NCBI RefSeq assembly: GCF_046506625.1
Contig: NZ_JBKFFP010000007.1
Span: 141,663-205,662, forward strand
Direction of reading: 5' to 3'
DNA: 64,000 nucleotides
Origin: Zhengella sedimenti
GTDB taxonomy: Bacteria > Pseudomonadota > Alphaproteobacteria > Rhizobiales > Rhizobiaceae
In this document: in pieces, positions 15,683-25,554 of the stretch
Layout of the letters: each line of letters begins with the position of its first letter
How positions within the stretch are numbered: position 1 is the first letter of the stretch
Translations under genes and position numbers: made by a program
Notes under the pieces: model-generated
The model's input: the letters and a program-made list of their open reading frames with translations, nothing else
Database searches by the model: none
What the model was told of the DNA's origin: nothing

Positions 15683-18600
15683 CAGCGCAACTCCCGGACC
15701 TCCACGAAGCCGGCGGCGGTGCGCGCGGAGAATTGCGGCCGGTACATGTCCTCCACCTGGGCAGCCGGATGCACGAACGAACCGGGCGTCACCGCGCGCA
15801 CCACATAAGCCAGTTGCAGCGCGCGGTTGTCGCCCGCCGAGCGGTCAAAGGCGGCCACGAACCGGTCATCCAGGAATTCCAGATGCGCCGGATTGACGTT
15901 GCCCAGCCAGTCGAAGTTCTTCAGTTGCGCACTGCCGGTCAGCGCCGGATTGTCGATCTCGAAGCCTGCGGGCAGCAGGTCCGTGACGACGATGCGCGAC
16001 GGCCAGGTGTTGAGTTCGGCGATCTGCAGCACCACCACCAGCCGCTGGTTCTGATCCACCTGTTGCAGGCTCGCCGGCCGTCCGTCGAGCGTGAAGTAGC
16101 TGCGCGCAATGGTGAAGCCGTTACCGCCGGCCGGCAGCGGATCGATCGGCGCGGCGACGGAGGTGACGACCGCCGTGACAGGCTCTGCGCCGTCATTCCG
16201 GACGGTGACAGGGGCATCCATCAGGTCGATGCCGGAACGGCGCACGGTGAACGGACCGCTATGCGCCATGCCGTTGACGGTCAGTTGCATGGTCTCGTTC
16301 TGCCCGGCCAGCGCCCGCGCGGCTAGCAGCATCCATGCATCCTCCTGTGTCGATGTATGCGGCCGGCGCTGCTTCTGTTCGGCGACGAACCGCGTCATCG
16401 CCACCATGCCGGCCGGTTCCGGCCTGCTTTCCGCTGCCAGCGCCAGGATGGCAGCACCGTCGCGCAGCTTGGAGCCATAGTCGGCGCGTGCCTCGATCGC
16501 GCGCTCGGATTGCGCCTCCGCCAGGTCGAGCGCGGCACGGAACAGCCGTCCCGACCGGTCGCCATCGCCGTAGAGCGACAGGCTTGCGGCCAGTTGCGCC
16601 CGCGCCATCGGGCTGTCGAATGCGTCCAGCTTCGTGTCCGCGTAGTAGCGCAGGTCCCCGGCGGACGCCTTTCGGTTGCGTGCCAGCACATAGAGTGCAT
16701 AGGCGATCTCGCGTCCCTGGCCGCTGACATCGTTCACATAGGCGAGATTGTTCTCCAGATTTCCGATCGCCAGATCCATGCCGGTCTGCGGCACGTCAAA
16801 GCCTTTCTCGCGTGCCCTGGTCAGGAAGTCCGTGACATAGGCATCGAGCCACAGGTCGCCTGAACCCGGCGACCACAACCCGAAGGAACCGCTGGCCGAC
16901 TGGAACGCGAGCACGCGGGCGATGGCGTCCTCGATCCGCTTGTCGATTGCCGGATCGCTCGCCTCGCCTTCCAGCTCCGACAGGTAGAGCAGCGGCAGCG
17001 CGCGGCTCGTGGTCTGTTCGGCACAGCCATAGGGATAGCGGTCGAGGCTCATCAGCAGGCCCGGAACATCGAACGCCGCCAGGCGCGTCACCGAGACCGA
17101 TACCGTGGCATCCCGTATGACGCTGTCGGCCAGCAATTGCCGGTCCACTGTCAGGCCGCCGCCATTGGCGAAGAGTTCGATTTCGCGGCGAACCGTGACC
17201 GGCAGCGCGCCGGGCCGCACGGGAAATGCCACGTCATGCGCGACCTGCACGCCGTCGTCATGGGTGAGTGTCAGTGTCAGGCCGGCAGGTCCCGGCGCAT
17301 TGGCGGTCACGGGCAGGCGCAGAACGCTGCGTCCACCTTCCTGCAGCACGACGCGCGCCGGCAGGCTGCCGGCAAGCGCCAGGGGGCCGCTGGTCTCCAC
17401 GGCCAAGGCATATTCACCCGCCGGCCCGTCGGTGTTGGCGATGTCGAAGCGAAGCTCGGCCAGGTCGCCCGTTGCCATGAAGCGCGGCGCACCGGCGATC
17501 ACCACGACCGGTTCGCGGACGATCACGTCCCTGGCGGCCGAACCGGTCGCCGTGGCACTCCATGCCGTCGCCATCACGCGCACCGTGCCATTGAACTGCG
17601 GCATGTCGAATTGCACCGTCGCACTGCCGTCTGCGTCCAGTTGGACCGGGCCGGAAAAGAAGGCGATGAGCTTGCCCTTGGGCGGGCTGCCCTTGGACTG
17701 CATGCCCGGACCGTCTCCGCCGGTACGCACACGCCCCAGCGCACCCTGCGATCCGTCGATCAGGCGGCCATAGACATCGCGAAACTCGAGGCCCATGCGG
17801 CGCTGGCCGTAATACCATTCCTCCGGTTTCGGCGCCTCGTACCCGGTCAGGTTCAGGATGCCGACATCCACCGCGGCGATGGTGGCGAACACGGTCTCGC
17901 CGGACCGAGCGCCGCTGACGCGCAGCGGGATCTCGAAGGCCTGTCCGGGCACGGTCTGGTCCGGCGTCGCAATATCGAGGGAAAGCGTTCGTTCGCTGGA
18001 ATCCACCGCCAGCCATTTCACGCCGATGGCGCGCCCGGGCATCCGGCTTTCACCCGCCGATCCGGGCCGGTACAGCGTGGCGGTCACATAGGCGCCCGCC
18101 CCCCAGTCGCCGCCGACGGGAATTTCGATTTCGGCGCCCTCCGCCGGAACGCTTGCCCGCAATGTGGAAAGGACCCGGTCAGTCCCTACCGTGACGACCA
18201 ATTCGCCCGCGAAGCGCGGCGAGACCTTCAGCCGCGCCGTTTCGCCGGCCCGGTAGCGTGCCTTGTCCAGCGCGACTTCCAGCCCGTCGGGCGTATCGAG
18301 CGAGGAAGTCTCCACATACCATCCCGCATTGAACGCATAGCTTGTGATCGCGTCCGCACCCTCGACCTCCAGCCGGTACCGGCCCCAGTCGACGGGCATG
18401 GACAGCGATACGGGCGCATCCGCCCTGGCATCCAGCGAACCGCTCGCCACCGCCGACGTGAAATCGGCGGCTTCATAGCGCCAGCTGTTGCCGTCGCGAT
18501 ACCACTGGTAATTGCGCGTCACACGTAGCAGCCGCCATTCCAGTCCTTCCGCCGCCACCCGCGCACCATCGGGATCGACGGCGATGACGTCGAAGGACAC

Positions 18601-21144
18601 CGTGGAGCCTTCCGCCGCCTGGGCGTCCGCGAAACCGGCCTTGATGCCGATCATCACGCCCTGCGGCTTGACAGGCAGCGTGAGGCTGCGCTCCACAGCC
18701 CGCCCCGCGCCTTCGCGCATGCGGATCGTCACGGCCGCCTCGAGTGGCCGCGTCGTCGCCGGCAGCGTTCCGAGATCGATGCCGATCTGCGCGCGCCCCT
18801 GCGCGTCGAGAACCGGAAGGCCCTGCAACGGCACCGTTGTCCGGCCCTCCTCGTCATCCTCGGCCAGGCCGAAGACATAGCCCTCATGGCCCGGCCGGTT
18901 TGCCACCGGGCTCACCTGCACCTCGCCTTCGATGGAAAGCCCTGCCGCAGGCGCGCCGTAGAGGAACCGCCCCGTCACGGCGACCGATCCGCCCTGCTCC
19001 GGATCGATGACCGGACCGGACGCGGCTTCCAGATCGAACTCGATCCGGTCCGGCACGAAATCCTCGACCAGGAATGTCTGCTCGGCGAGGGCCGCCTCCT
19101 TGGGATCGGCGTGGACGCGCACGGTCCACGCACCGCGCATGGCGTTGTCCGGCAGGTCGAGCCCGACCACATGGCCGCCGGCCTTGGGCGCAGCCGAAAC
19201 AAGGCGCCTGTCTTCCACGCCGTCGGGCCGGCGGAAGATGAAGGTCATCGGAAGGTCTTCGACTGCCTCCGCCGCGCCGTCGCGCGCGAGCGCCGTGACG
19301 TGAACCGTGTCGCCTGCCCGGTAGATGCCGCGTTCGGCGAACGCATAGACGTCGATGGCACCCGGTGCCGGGCGTCCTTCCACGCCGCGGTCCGACAGGT
19401 CGAAGCCCGCGCGCCCGAGATCGAGAAGGACGAAACCGGCGCCTTCGGCCTCCGCCAGCACAAGCGCGGGCGCAAGCCCGCCCTTGGCCCGCACGAGACC
19501 GGCATCGAAACGCGCCACACCGTCGCCATCCGTCACGGCCTCGCCCAGAACCTCGTTGTTGCGGGCGATGAGCCGCACCGACGCGCCGGCCAGTGGCAAG
19601 GCGGTATCAAGTGAACGGGCCGACACCCGCATGCCGTCGAGCCCGCTCTCAGCCGATAGCCCGATGTCGGAAACCATGAACCATTGGGTCGCCCGGTTCT
19701 CCCAGTCGTCGGACCGCTCGCCCCTTGCCCTGGCGACAAGCGCATAGACACCGGGCTGCCGGTCGGCGAGCACGGCCTCCAGCGGCAGGGCGGTTGTTGC
19801 TTCCCGGTTCGGTTCACCGGGAGTCTCCATCGCACCGGACCAGACCAGCTCGCCCTGGCGGTCCTTGATATCCTCGGCCTGATAGCCCGAAAGACCCTGC
19901 AGGAAGCGCCCGTCCTCCATCAGGCGGGTCAGCGCGCGCGGGCCGATGCGGTAGAGTTGCAGGTCCACCGCTTCGGCGTTCACGGTCACTACCGGAATGG
20001 CCTGCCGCCCTCGTGCCGGAAGGACGAAATCCTCCCCGGTGAACCGCGCGAAAGGCTGCCGGTCGCGGACATAGACGGAAATGTCGACCGGCGCTTCCAG
20101 CACTTCTCCGACAGCCGACGGCAGTCCGTCGCGCAGCGTTACTGCATAGCGTTCACCATGCCTCAGCCCGTTGACGCAGATTTCGCGGCCCTGCGCGTCG
20201 AAAGCGGGCGGTTCGCCGCCATTGAGCCGCACGAACGGCGCGTAGTCGAAGCCCTTGACCAGGTTTTCCGAAAGCTGCAGGCAGGCGCGCGGATTGGCCG
20301 TGTCCGCATCGACGGTGTTGTCGACCACCCGGAACCCCTTGCGCGCCCGCAGATCGGCGAAATCCGCGCGCACCTGCGGGTTTTCCAGCAGAGCAAGCGA
20401 GGCCTTGTAGGCTTCGAGCGCCGGGCGGAACTGGCTGCGCAGTTCCAGCGCCTTGGCCAGTTCGTCAAGCGCCGCCGCGCGGTCGGCCGTGGTGCGCGAC
20501 GTGTCATAGGCATTGTACGCCGCCGACGTGGCGAATTGCTGCAACTGGTAGCGTTCCGCTCCCCTTTCAGGCGTCATGGCGCGTATGCCGCGGGCAAGAT
20601 CGCGCCAGAGCGCGGAATCCTCCAGCGTGAGCGAAACGGCGCCGGAAAGAAGGGCAACGCCCTGGCGAGCATTCCCGGCATCGAGGGCGGCAAGGCCTTC
20701 CTCGGCCATCATGAAGGGCGAACGTCCTTCGAAGCGGCGGGCGTTTCCGACCAGTTGCGACCGGTATTTTTCTGCTTCCACAGGCATGGAATCGGGAATG
20801 AAGGCAAGCGGCGGCGGCGCGCCGAGATCCTCGCGCGCCTCGACGACGACGCGGCCGGCAATGGCGCCGGCAAACCGGTTGAGCGCGCCATGGTCGCTTT
20901 TCAGGAAGCACCACCCCGCGCGCACATTGTAGGTAAAGGCACGGCATTGCCTGTCGCCAAGACAGATCGCCTTGCATTGTTCCAGCGTGACGTCCTTCTC
21001 GGTCCTCAGGTCGAAACCGAAATAGTCCGCGTCTTCGACGGTTTCGATGCGCCGCACATCGGCTGCCGCGGCAAGCTGAATGCCCGCCAGCGCCGTTGCG
21101 ACAACCAGGATGAACCGTGAAAACGGGCGAGGAATGGACAGCAT
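15682..21144 (-). CDS. Bacterial alpha-2-macroglobulin with N-terminal PAN/Apple domain
   Basis: A 1820-residue periplasmic protease trap of the YfhM/A2M family. A Sec signal (residues ~1-28, ending GIQLAAAA) is followed by a cysteine-containing PAN/Apple-like domain (about 30-90; TLEQCKAICLGDRQCRAFTYN) and a helical TPR-like stretch. Macroglobulin domains come next, with the bait region near the middle, then the thioester motif YGCAEQ (Cys1374, encoded at 17014-17025) in an alpha-helical TED domain. The intact CxEQ predicts covalent capture of attacking proteases. No lipobox is evident, unlike the lipoprotein E. coli homologue, so it should be soluble in the periplasm. GGGAGG lies before the start. 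It is coupled to pbpC, the partner proposed to repair the wall while A2M blocks proteases. Confidence 0.93.
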   Translation of the reverse strand: MLSIPRPFSRFILVVATALAGIQLAAAADVRRIETVEDADYFGFDLRTEKDVTLEQCKAICLGDRQCRAFTYNVRAGWCFLKSDHGALNRFAGAIAGRVVVEAREDLGAPPPLAFIPDSMPVEAEKYRSQLVGNARRFEGRSPFMMAEEGLAALDAGNARQGVALLSGAVSLTLEDSALWRDLARGIRAMTPERGAERYQLQQFATSAAYNAYDTSRTTADRAAALDELAKALELRSQFRPALEAYKASLALLENPQVRADFADLRARKGFRVVDNTVDADTANPRACLQLSENLVKGFDYAPFVRLNGGEPPAFDAQGREICVNGLRHGERYAVTLRDGLPSAVGEVLEAPVDISVYVRDRQPFARFTGEDFVLPARGRQAIPVVTVNAEAVDLQLYRIGPRALTRLMEDGRFLQGLSGYQAEDIKDRQGELVWSGAMETPGEPNREATTALPLEAVLADRQPGVYALVARARGERSDDWENRATQWFMVSDIGLSAESGLDGMRVSARSLDTALPLAGASVRLIARNNEVLGEAVTDGDGVARFDAGLVRAKGGLAPALVLAEAEGAGFVLLDLGRAGFDLSDRGVEGRPAPGAIDVYAFAERGIYRAGDTVHVTALARDGAAEAVEDLPMTFIFRRPDGVEDRRLVSAAPKAGGHVVGLDLPDNAMRGAWTVRVHADPKEAALAEQTFLVEDFVPDRIEFDLEAASGPVIDPEQGGSVAVTGRFLYGAPAAGLSIEGEVQVSPVANRPGHEGYVFGLAEDDEEGRTTVPLQGLPVLDAQGRAQIGIDLGTLPATTRPLEAAVTIRMREGAGRAVERSLTLPVKPQGVMIGIKAGFADAQAAEGSTVSFDVIAVDPDGARVAAEGLEWRLLRVTRNYQWYRDGNSWRYEAADFTSAVASGSLDARADAPVSLSMPVDWGRYRLEVEGADAITSYAFNAGWYVETSSLDTPDGLEVALDKARYRAGETARLKVSPRFAGELVVTVGTDRVLSTLRASVPAEGAEIEIPVGGDWGAGAYVTATLYRPGSAGESRMPGRAIGVKWLAVDSSERTLSLDIATPDQTVPGQAFEIPLRVSGARSGETVFATIAAVDVGILNLTGYEAPKPEEWYYGQRRMGLEFRDVYGRLIDGSQGALGRVRTGGDGPGMQSKGSPPKGKLIAFFSGPVQLDADGSATVQFDMPQFNGTVRVMATAWSATATGSAARDVIVREPVVVIAGAPRFMATGDLAELRFDIANTDGPAGEYALAVETSGPLALAGSLPARVVLQEGGRSVLRLPVTANAPGPAGLTLTLTHDDGVQVAHDVAFPVRPGALPVTVRREIELFANGGGLTVDRQLLADSVIRDATVSVSVTRLAAFDVPGLLMSLDRYPYGCAEQTTSRALPLLYLSELEGEASDPAIDKRIEDAIARVLAFQSASGSFGLWSPGSGDLWLDAYVTDFLTRAREKGFDVPQTGMDLAIGNLENNLAYVNDVSGQGREIAYALYVLARNRKASAGDLRYYADTKLDAFDSPMARAQLAASLSLYGDGDRSGRLFRAALDLAEAQSERAIEARADYGSKLRDGAAILALAAESRPEPAGMVAMTRFVAEQKQRRPHTSTQEDAWMLLAARALAGQNETMQLTVNGMAHSGPFTVRRSGIDLMDAPVTVRNDGAEPVTAVVTSVAAPIDPLPAGGNGFTIARSYFTLDGRPASLQQVDQNQRLVVVLQIAELNTWPSRIVVTDLLPAGFEIDNPALTGSAQLKNFDWLGNVNPAHLEFLDDRFVAAFDRSAGDNRALQLAYVVRAVTPGSFVHPAAQVEDMYRPQFSARTAAGFVEVRELR

Positions 21145-21243
21145 GGAAACCTCCCGCTGTGGTTGACGCCCCTGTCACAGGAGATGTTTCATCTGCTTTG
21201 AGCGAAAGTCAACGGGCAAGATGGGCCGGAGTGAGGCTCTGCT

Positions 21244-22146
21244 TCAAATCGGCAGGAAACCGTTCTCCCGGATCGCGTCGACCACCGCCGCCATGCTGTC
21301 CTCGACCGATGCGCCGGAAGTATCCACCATTGCTTCGGCCTTCGCGTAGAGCGCTTCACGGCTGGTGAGGATGGACTTCAACTCGTCCATCGCGGCCGGA
21401 TTGCCGGCCATGGGCCGTTCGTCACCCTGGCCGCGCACGCGCGCCATGTGTTCCTCCGGCTCGGCTTTCAGCCAGATCGTGTGGCAATGGCGCAGCAGGT
21501 AATTATAGGTGTCGGGTTCGGAAACGATCCCCCCCGCCACCGCCAGCACGAGCTGCTCATGCGTGGCAACCAGGTTGACAAGCGCCTGCTTTTCCAGCCG
21601 CCGGTAGCCTTCCTGGCCGTAGAGTGCGATGACCTCGTCGACCGGCATGCCGGCCACTTCCTCGATCACCTGGTTCAGTTCCACGAAGGCGACGCCGAGT
21701 TTCTCCGCCGTCTTGCGGCCAAGCGTCGACTTGCCCGCCCCGCGCAGGCCGATCAGCGCGACGCGCCCGGCGCGCCGCGTACCGGTGTCGTTCGGATCGA
21801 GGATTTCCATCACCCGCGCCCGCTGGTCGCGGGTCGCCTGGCGGAACAGCCGCATCAGCGTGATGGCATCAGAGGTCCAGGGATCGTCGCGGCCGACCAG
21901 CCATTCAACCTCGAAATCGAGCGAGTTGGCGATCTTGCGCAACAGGGCGATCGACACATTGCCGTCGCCGCCCTCCAGCTGCGCCAGGTAGCGCTGGGAG
22001 ACGCCCGAGAGTTCCGAAAGCTGGCGCCGCGAAATCCCCTTGCGATTGCGCGCCATGCGCACGCGCTCGCCGACCATGGCAATGAACTCGGTGATTTCGC
22101 CATCCTCCGCTTCGTTTCCAACGGTTTGGCTGGCCTGCTTCAACAT
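21244..22146 (-). CDS. boxR: BoxR/BzdR-type regulator: HTH fused to shikimate-kinase-like domain
   Basis: A 300-residue transcriptional regulator of benzoate catabolism. Residues ~22-85 form an XRE-type helix-turn-helix (RRQLSELSGVSQRYLAQLEGG); residues ~128-295 resemble shikimate kinase with an intact P-loop GLRGAGKS (133-140). In BzdR and BoxR of Azoarcus/Aromatoleum this second domain binds benzoyl-CoA and relieves repression. The ATG at 22146 is preferred; the frame opens at 22203 but that start would lie across the operator. A TGCA pair (22177-22190) 31 bp upstream suggests autoregulation. It lies downstream of boxCBA and the thioesterase on the same strand. Confidence 0.92.
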   Translation of the reverse strand: MLKQASQTVGNEAEDGEITEFIAMVGERVRMARNRKGISRRQLSELSGVSQRYLAQLEGGDGNVSIALLRKIANSLDFEVEWLVGRDDPWTSDAITLMRLFRQATRDQRARVMEILDPNDTGTRRAGRVALIGLRGAGKSTLGRKTAEKLGVAFVELNQVIEEVAGMPVDEVIALYGQEGYRRLEKQALVNLVATHEQLVLAVAGGIVSEPDTYNYLLRHCHTIWLKAEPEEHMARVRGQGDERPMAGNPAAMDELKSILTSREALYAKAEAMVDTSGASVEDSMAAVVDAIRENGFLPI

Positions 22147-22176
22147 TGGCGTCCCCGGCGCACCCGACTGGTTCGG

Positions 22177-22190
22177 TGCAGGATAATGCA
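22177..22190 (+). promoter_or_regulatory. Predicted BoxR operator in front of boxR
   Basis: TGCAGGATAATGCA, a TGCA pair at 10-bp spacing, lies within an 18-bp partial palindrome (GGTGCA at one end, TGCACC at the other). It is centred about 37 bp upstream of the boxR start, where bound BoxR could repress its own gene. Confidence 0.65.
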
Positions 22191-22249
22191 CCGGCAGGAC
22201 CACGGCAAGCTGCGTTATATTGCCTGAAGCGGAAGCTGGCGGGGTGGCG

Positions 22250-22690
22250 TCAGTTTTCGATGACGAGGTGCGCGACCTTTTCGCGCACGAAATCCGGCGC
22301 CTTGATCGCCGCCAGATGCGTCCGGGAGTCCACGAACACCTCCACGAATTCGCCCTCGAAGCAAAGCACGCCGCCCTGGTAGCCCTCTACCGAAAAGCGG
22401 ATCGAACTCTCGCCAAGGCGCAAAAGGCGCACCTGGCATTCAAGCCGATGGCGCGGCGTCACCGGTGAACGGAAATCGATGGAAAGATGGACGAAGGGCG
22501 TGCCCACGCCCTTGTCGATGTTCATGCGGAACCAGTCCTCGCCGACACGGGTTTCCCACCAGGCGTCGATGGCTTCCAGGGCGAAATAGGGAATGCGTCC
22601 GGTATAGGCGATCCGCGCCGGGTCGCAATCGGCCCAGCCGACGCGGATCGTATGCGTGAAGACCTTCTCGTCCTCAGTAGGTTTCGACAT
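22250..22690 (-). CDS. 4-hydroxybenzoyl-CoA thioesterase family protein
   Basis: A 146-residue hot-dog-fold acyl-CoA thioesterase. The family active-site segment is clear: VGWADCDPARIAYTGRIPYF with the catalytic Asp. The ATG at 22690 overlaps the end of boxA by 17 nt, so the gene belongs to the boxCBA operon. Known thioesterases in benzoate clusters release benzoate or intermediates from CoA to avoid trapping the CoA pool; that role is inferred. It probably acts on benzoyl-CoA or an epoxide or dihydrodiol product rather than 4-hydroxybenzoyl-CoA. An upstream in-frame ATG at 22756 lies deeper in boxA and has no ribosome site. Confidence 0.87.
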   Translation of the reverse strand: MSKPTEDEKVFTHTIRVGWADCDPARIAYTGRIPYFALEAIDAWWETRVGEDWFRMNIDKGVGTPFVHLSIDFRSPVTPRHRLECQVRLLRLGESSIRFSVEGYQGGVLCFEGEFVEVFVDSRTHLAAIKAPDFVREKVAHLVIEN

Positions 22691-23876
22691 GGTAGCGTCC
22701 CTGTTCGCGCATGGCATCACGCAGGGAAATCCACTCCACCCCGGTGCTTTCTGCAATATTGGTCAGCGCCTTTTCCACACCCTCTTCCATGCCGCGCAGC
22801 CCGCAGATGTAGACGTGGGTGTTCGGATCGCCCAGCAGTTCGGCGATCTCGTCTTCCTCGACCTTGAGCCTGTCCTGGACATATTCCTTCGGCGCGCCGG
22901 GCACGCGGGAGAAGACGAGGTGCTTGTTCAGAACGCGGTTGGGCACCTTGTTGAGCGGTCCGAAATAGGGCAGGCAATCAGGCGAGCGCGCACCGAAGAA
23001 CAGCGTCATCGAGCCGCCATGGGTGCCCACGGTCCGCTGCCTGCGCATGGTGAAGGCGCGGAAGGGCGCCGAACCGGTCCCGGTGCAGATCATCAGCAGG
23101 CGGGCCTGCGGATCGTCCGGCAGCAGGAAGGTCGATCCGAACGGCCCCGTCACTTCCACCTCGTCACCGATCTTCAGGTCGCAGACATAGTTGGAGCAGA
23201 CGCCCTTCTCTTCCCGTTTCACCGTCAGCGAAACGTTGTTGTAGTTCGGCCGTTCGCCGTCCCGCGGGCTGGAAACGGAATAGAGCCGCGGCAGGTGCGG
23301 CTTGCCCTGCGCATCCGTCCCCGGCGCGATGATGCCGATCGACTGGCCCTCCAGCACAGGCATGGACTGGTTGCCGAAATCCAGGATGATGTGGCGCACG
23401 TCGCTGTCGGCCCCTTCGGCCGTCAGGCGGAAATTGCCCGTTACCCGCGCTTTGGCCGGCTTGGAGATCGTGTAGAGGTTGACCGTCGGCTTGGAGGCCG
23501 ACGCCGGCGCGCGCGACCGCCCGCCCGCCCCGGCATGGGCCTCGGCCAGCAGCTTTGCCATGGCTTCGTCAATGGCTTCGATGGCGGTGTCGCCAGCCCC
23601 GCCTTCGCCGCCGGTCGCGATGTCCTGCTGTTCGGGCAGTTCATCCCATGAGAACTGCTCTTCCAGCGTATAGGGGGTCGTGACCACGCGCCATTCGTCG
23701 ATGGAGCCGGTGGGACACACCGGAATGCAGTCCATGCAGAAATTGCACTTGTCGAAATCCACCACCACGTTCAGGTCGTCATGGGTGATCGCCTGGATCG
23801 GGCAGGTGTTCTCGCAGGTGTAGCAGCGGATGCAGATCTCCGGATCGATGAGATGCTGCTTGAGCGGCTTGGTCAT
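22674..23876 (-). CDS. boxA: Benzoyl-CoA 2,3-epoxidase reductase subunit BoxA
   Basis: The reductase that feeds electrons from NADPH to BoxB. The 400 residues begin with a two-cluster ferredoxin domain (Cys15, 18, 21, 25 and Cys44, 47, 50, 54), followed by a linker of about 100 residues rich in Ala and Glu. A ferredoxin-NADP reductase domain completes it (PRLYSVSSPRDGE for FAD; LLMICTGTGSAPFRAF and HVYICGLRGMEEGVEKAL for NADP). This is the arrangement of characterised BoxA. GAGGGATG precedes the start. The gene lies 134 bp after boxB, across a 9-bp hairpin at 23942-23994, and overlaps the thioesterase start. Confidence 0.95.
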   Translation of the reverse strand: MTKPLKQHLIDPEICIRCYTCENTCPIQAITHDDLNVVVDFDKCNFCMDCIPVCPTGSIDEWRVVTTPYTLEEQFSWDELPEQQDIATGGEGGAGDTAIEAIDEAMAKLLAEAHAGAGGRSRAPASASKPTVNLYTISKPAKARVTGNFRLTAEGADSDVRHIILDFGNQSMPVLEGQSIGIIAPGTDAQGKPHLPRLYSVSSPRDGERPNYNNVSLTVKREEKGVCSNYVCDLKIGDEVEVTGPFGSTFLLPDDPQARLLMICTGTGSAPFRAFTMRRQRTVGTHGGSMTLFFGARSPDCLPYFGPLNKVPNRVLNKHLVFSRVPGAPKEYVQDRLKVEEDEIAELLGDPNTHVYICGLRGMEEGVEKALTNIAESTGVEWISLRDAMREQGRYHVETY

Positions 23877-23941
23877 GGTTCATCCCTCGGTCGCAGCGCT
23901 TGGGCGCCGTCGTTCTTCTGGCGAATGCAGGTCGCGGGAAG

Positions 23942-23994
23942 CGGACAAGGGACATGCCGTCGCGGCAAATGCCAAGCACCATGCTCCTTGTCCG
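23942..23994. repeat. Intercistronic hairpin between boxB and boxA
   Basis: A perfect 9-bp inverted repeat, CGGACAAGG (23942-23950) and CCTTGTCCG (23986-23994), encloses a 35-nt loop that itself contains GCCG-TCG-CGGC. There is no T-run. It probably affects mRNA stability or the boxB:boxA ratio. Confidence 0.5.
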
Positions 23995-24010
23995 TGTTAC
24001 CCGCTTGCCA

Positions 24011-25462
<1,452 letters not shown>

Positions 25463-25512
25463 TGTTCACTCCCGTTCGTTCATGACGTCGATGTTCCCGC
25501 AACCGGGGAAGT

Positions 25513-25534
25513 CCGGGCGCGCGTCCGCGCCCGG
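25513..25534. repeat. Intercistronic hairpin between boxC and boxB
   Basis: A perfect 9-bp GC-rich stem, CCGGGCGCG and CGCGCCCGG, with a four-base loop. It follows the boxB start region on the plus strand and precedes boxB on the transcript. No T-run follows, so an RNA-processing or stability role is more likely than termination. Confidence 0.55.
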
Positions 25535-25554
25535 CAAGATCCGCTGCGGCCGCG

